From Anabaena lutea FACHB-196 (GTDB taxonomy: Bacteria > Cyanobacteriota > Cyanobacteriia > Cyanobacteriales > Nostocaceae): DNA of 64,000 nt. A program made the translations under genes and the position numbers. The notes under the pieces are model-generated. The model was not told where the DNA came from. It searched no databases and saw only the letters and a list, made by a program, of their open reading frames with translations. How positions within the stretch are numbered: position 1 is the first letter of the stretch; each line of letters opens with the position of its first letter. This document shows positions 63,892 to 64,000 of this stretch, in pieces. Where the stretch lies: positions 186,001 through 250,000 of the forward strand of contig NZ_JACJST010000004.1 of the NCBI RefSeq assembly GCF_014698305.1, in the 5' to 3' direction.

Positions 63892-64000
63892 ATGCGTAAA
63901 TCAGGTTTAATTCTAGCCATTGCTCCCATGATCTTTGCTCTCAGTGCTTGTAGTAGCGGGTCTGAACCATCAGCAACAACAGGCAGTACCCCTGAAGCAC
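63892..64000 (+). CDS. Lipoprotein, N-terminal fragment (cut by window end)
   Basis: Only the first 36 codons are present. They encode a lipoprotein signal: MRKSGLILAIAPMIFAL then lipobox LSAC with C20, followed by a Ser/Thr-rich linker (SSGSEPSATTGSTPE). This start is typical of periplasmic solute-binding proteins of ABC transporters, but the rest is outside the window so the ligand cannot be assigned. Confidence 0.7.
   Translation, partial: MRKSGLILAIAPMIFALSACSSGSEPSATTGSTPEA

Overview
The window is chromosomal DNA of a cyanobacterium, most likely a filamentous, heterocyst-type (Nostocales) species. It carries psaC, psbY and psb34 for the photosystems, the pilMNOQ set, a fused thiO-thiG gene and a proton-extrusion pxcA gene. 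HIP1 octamers (GCGATCGC) are frequent, for example near 3211, 3320 and 6852. The gaps between genes are full of the short tandem repeats (STRRs, 7-8 bp units) typical of Anabaena/Nostoc relatives. Genus and species cannot be fixed from the sequence alone. I saw no rRNA, tRNA, CRISPR array or intact transposase.

Layout. 1-3840: methyltransferase, cupin and an unknown protein, facing a Crp-type regulator overlapped by an amidase. 3841-11670: map, a cupredoxin, a two-domain M16 peptidase, a VOC protein, a zinc-ribbon protein and a gamma-carbonic-anhydrase-like protein. 11968-14864: psbY, folC and a sugar-type binding lipoprotein. 15008-20460: type IV pilus genes pilM, pilN, pilO and pilQ. 20877-27203: IVS-type four-helix protein, HU, cobD-type aminotransferase, a flavoprotein without its redox cysteines, a DUF3685 receiver protein and a FurC/PerR-type regulator. 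28030-35000: two small acidic proteins, a lipid kinase, a cyclase-family protein, an MltA-like protein and pxcA. 35259-46256: membrane coiled-coil/TPR protein, nucleotidyltransferase, acyltransferase, DUF29, cimA, 2Fe-2S ferredoxin, thiO-thiG, Coq4-like protein and psb34. 46585-50663: TPR protein and a fused oligopeptide ABC ATPase. 50803-55309: a probable accessory island holding a STAND (NB-ARC) NTPase and a small divergent gene. 55355-64000: glmS, psaC, DUF6464, fmt, a membrane-anchored unknown, an EamA exporter and the start of a lipoprotein gene.

Most genes are housekeeping. The best candidate for an undescribed system is the 50.8-55.3 kb segment. It has a 1271-residue NB-ARC ATPase with a long helical-repeat tail and an unfamiliar N-terminal domain, divergent from a 96-residue protein that resembles phage antirepressor tails. 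Their shared promoter region contains several palindromes, and the segment is bounded by an exact 19-bp direct repeat between housekeeping genes.

The second theme is repeats reshaping genes. Three copies of one small inverted-repeat element are present (near 10.9, 17.9 and 62.4 kb), along with at least three other MITE-like elements. STRR arrays supply stop codons for several genes, and one array is translated inside cobD.
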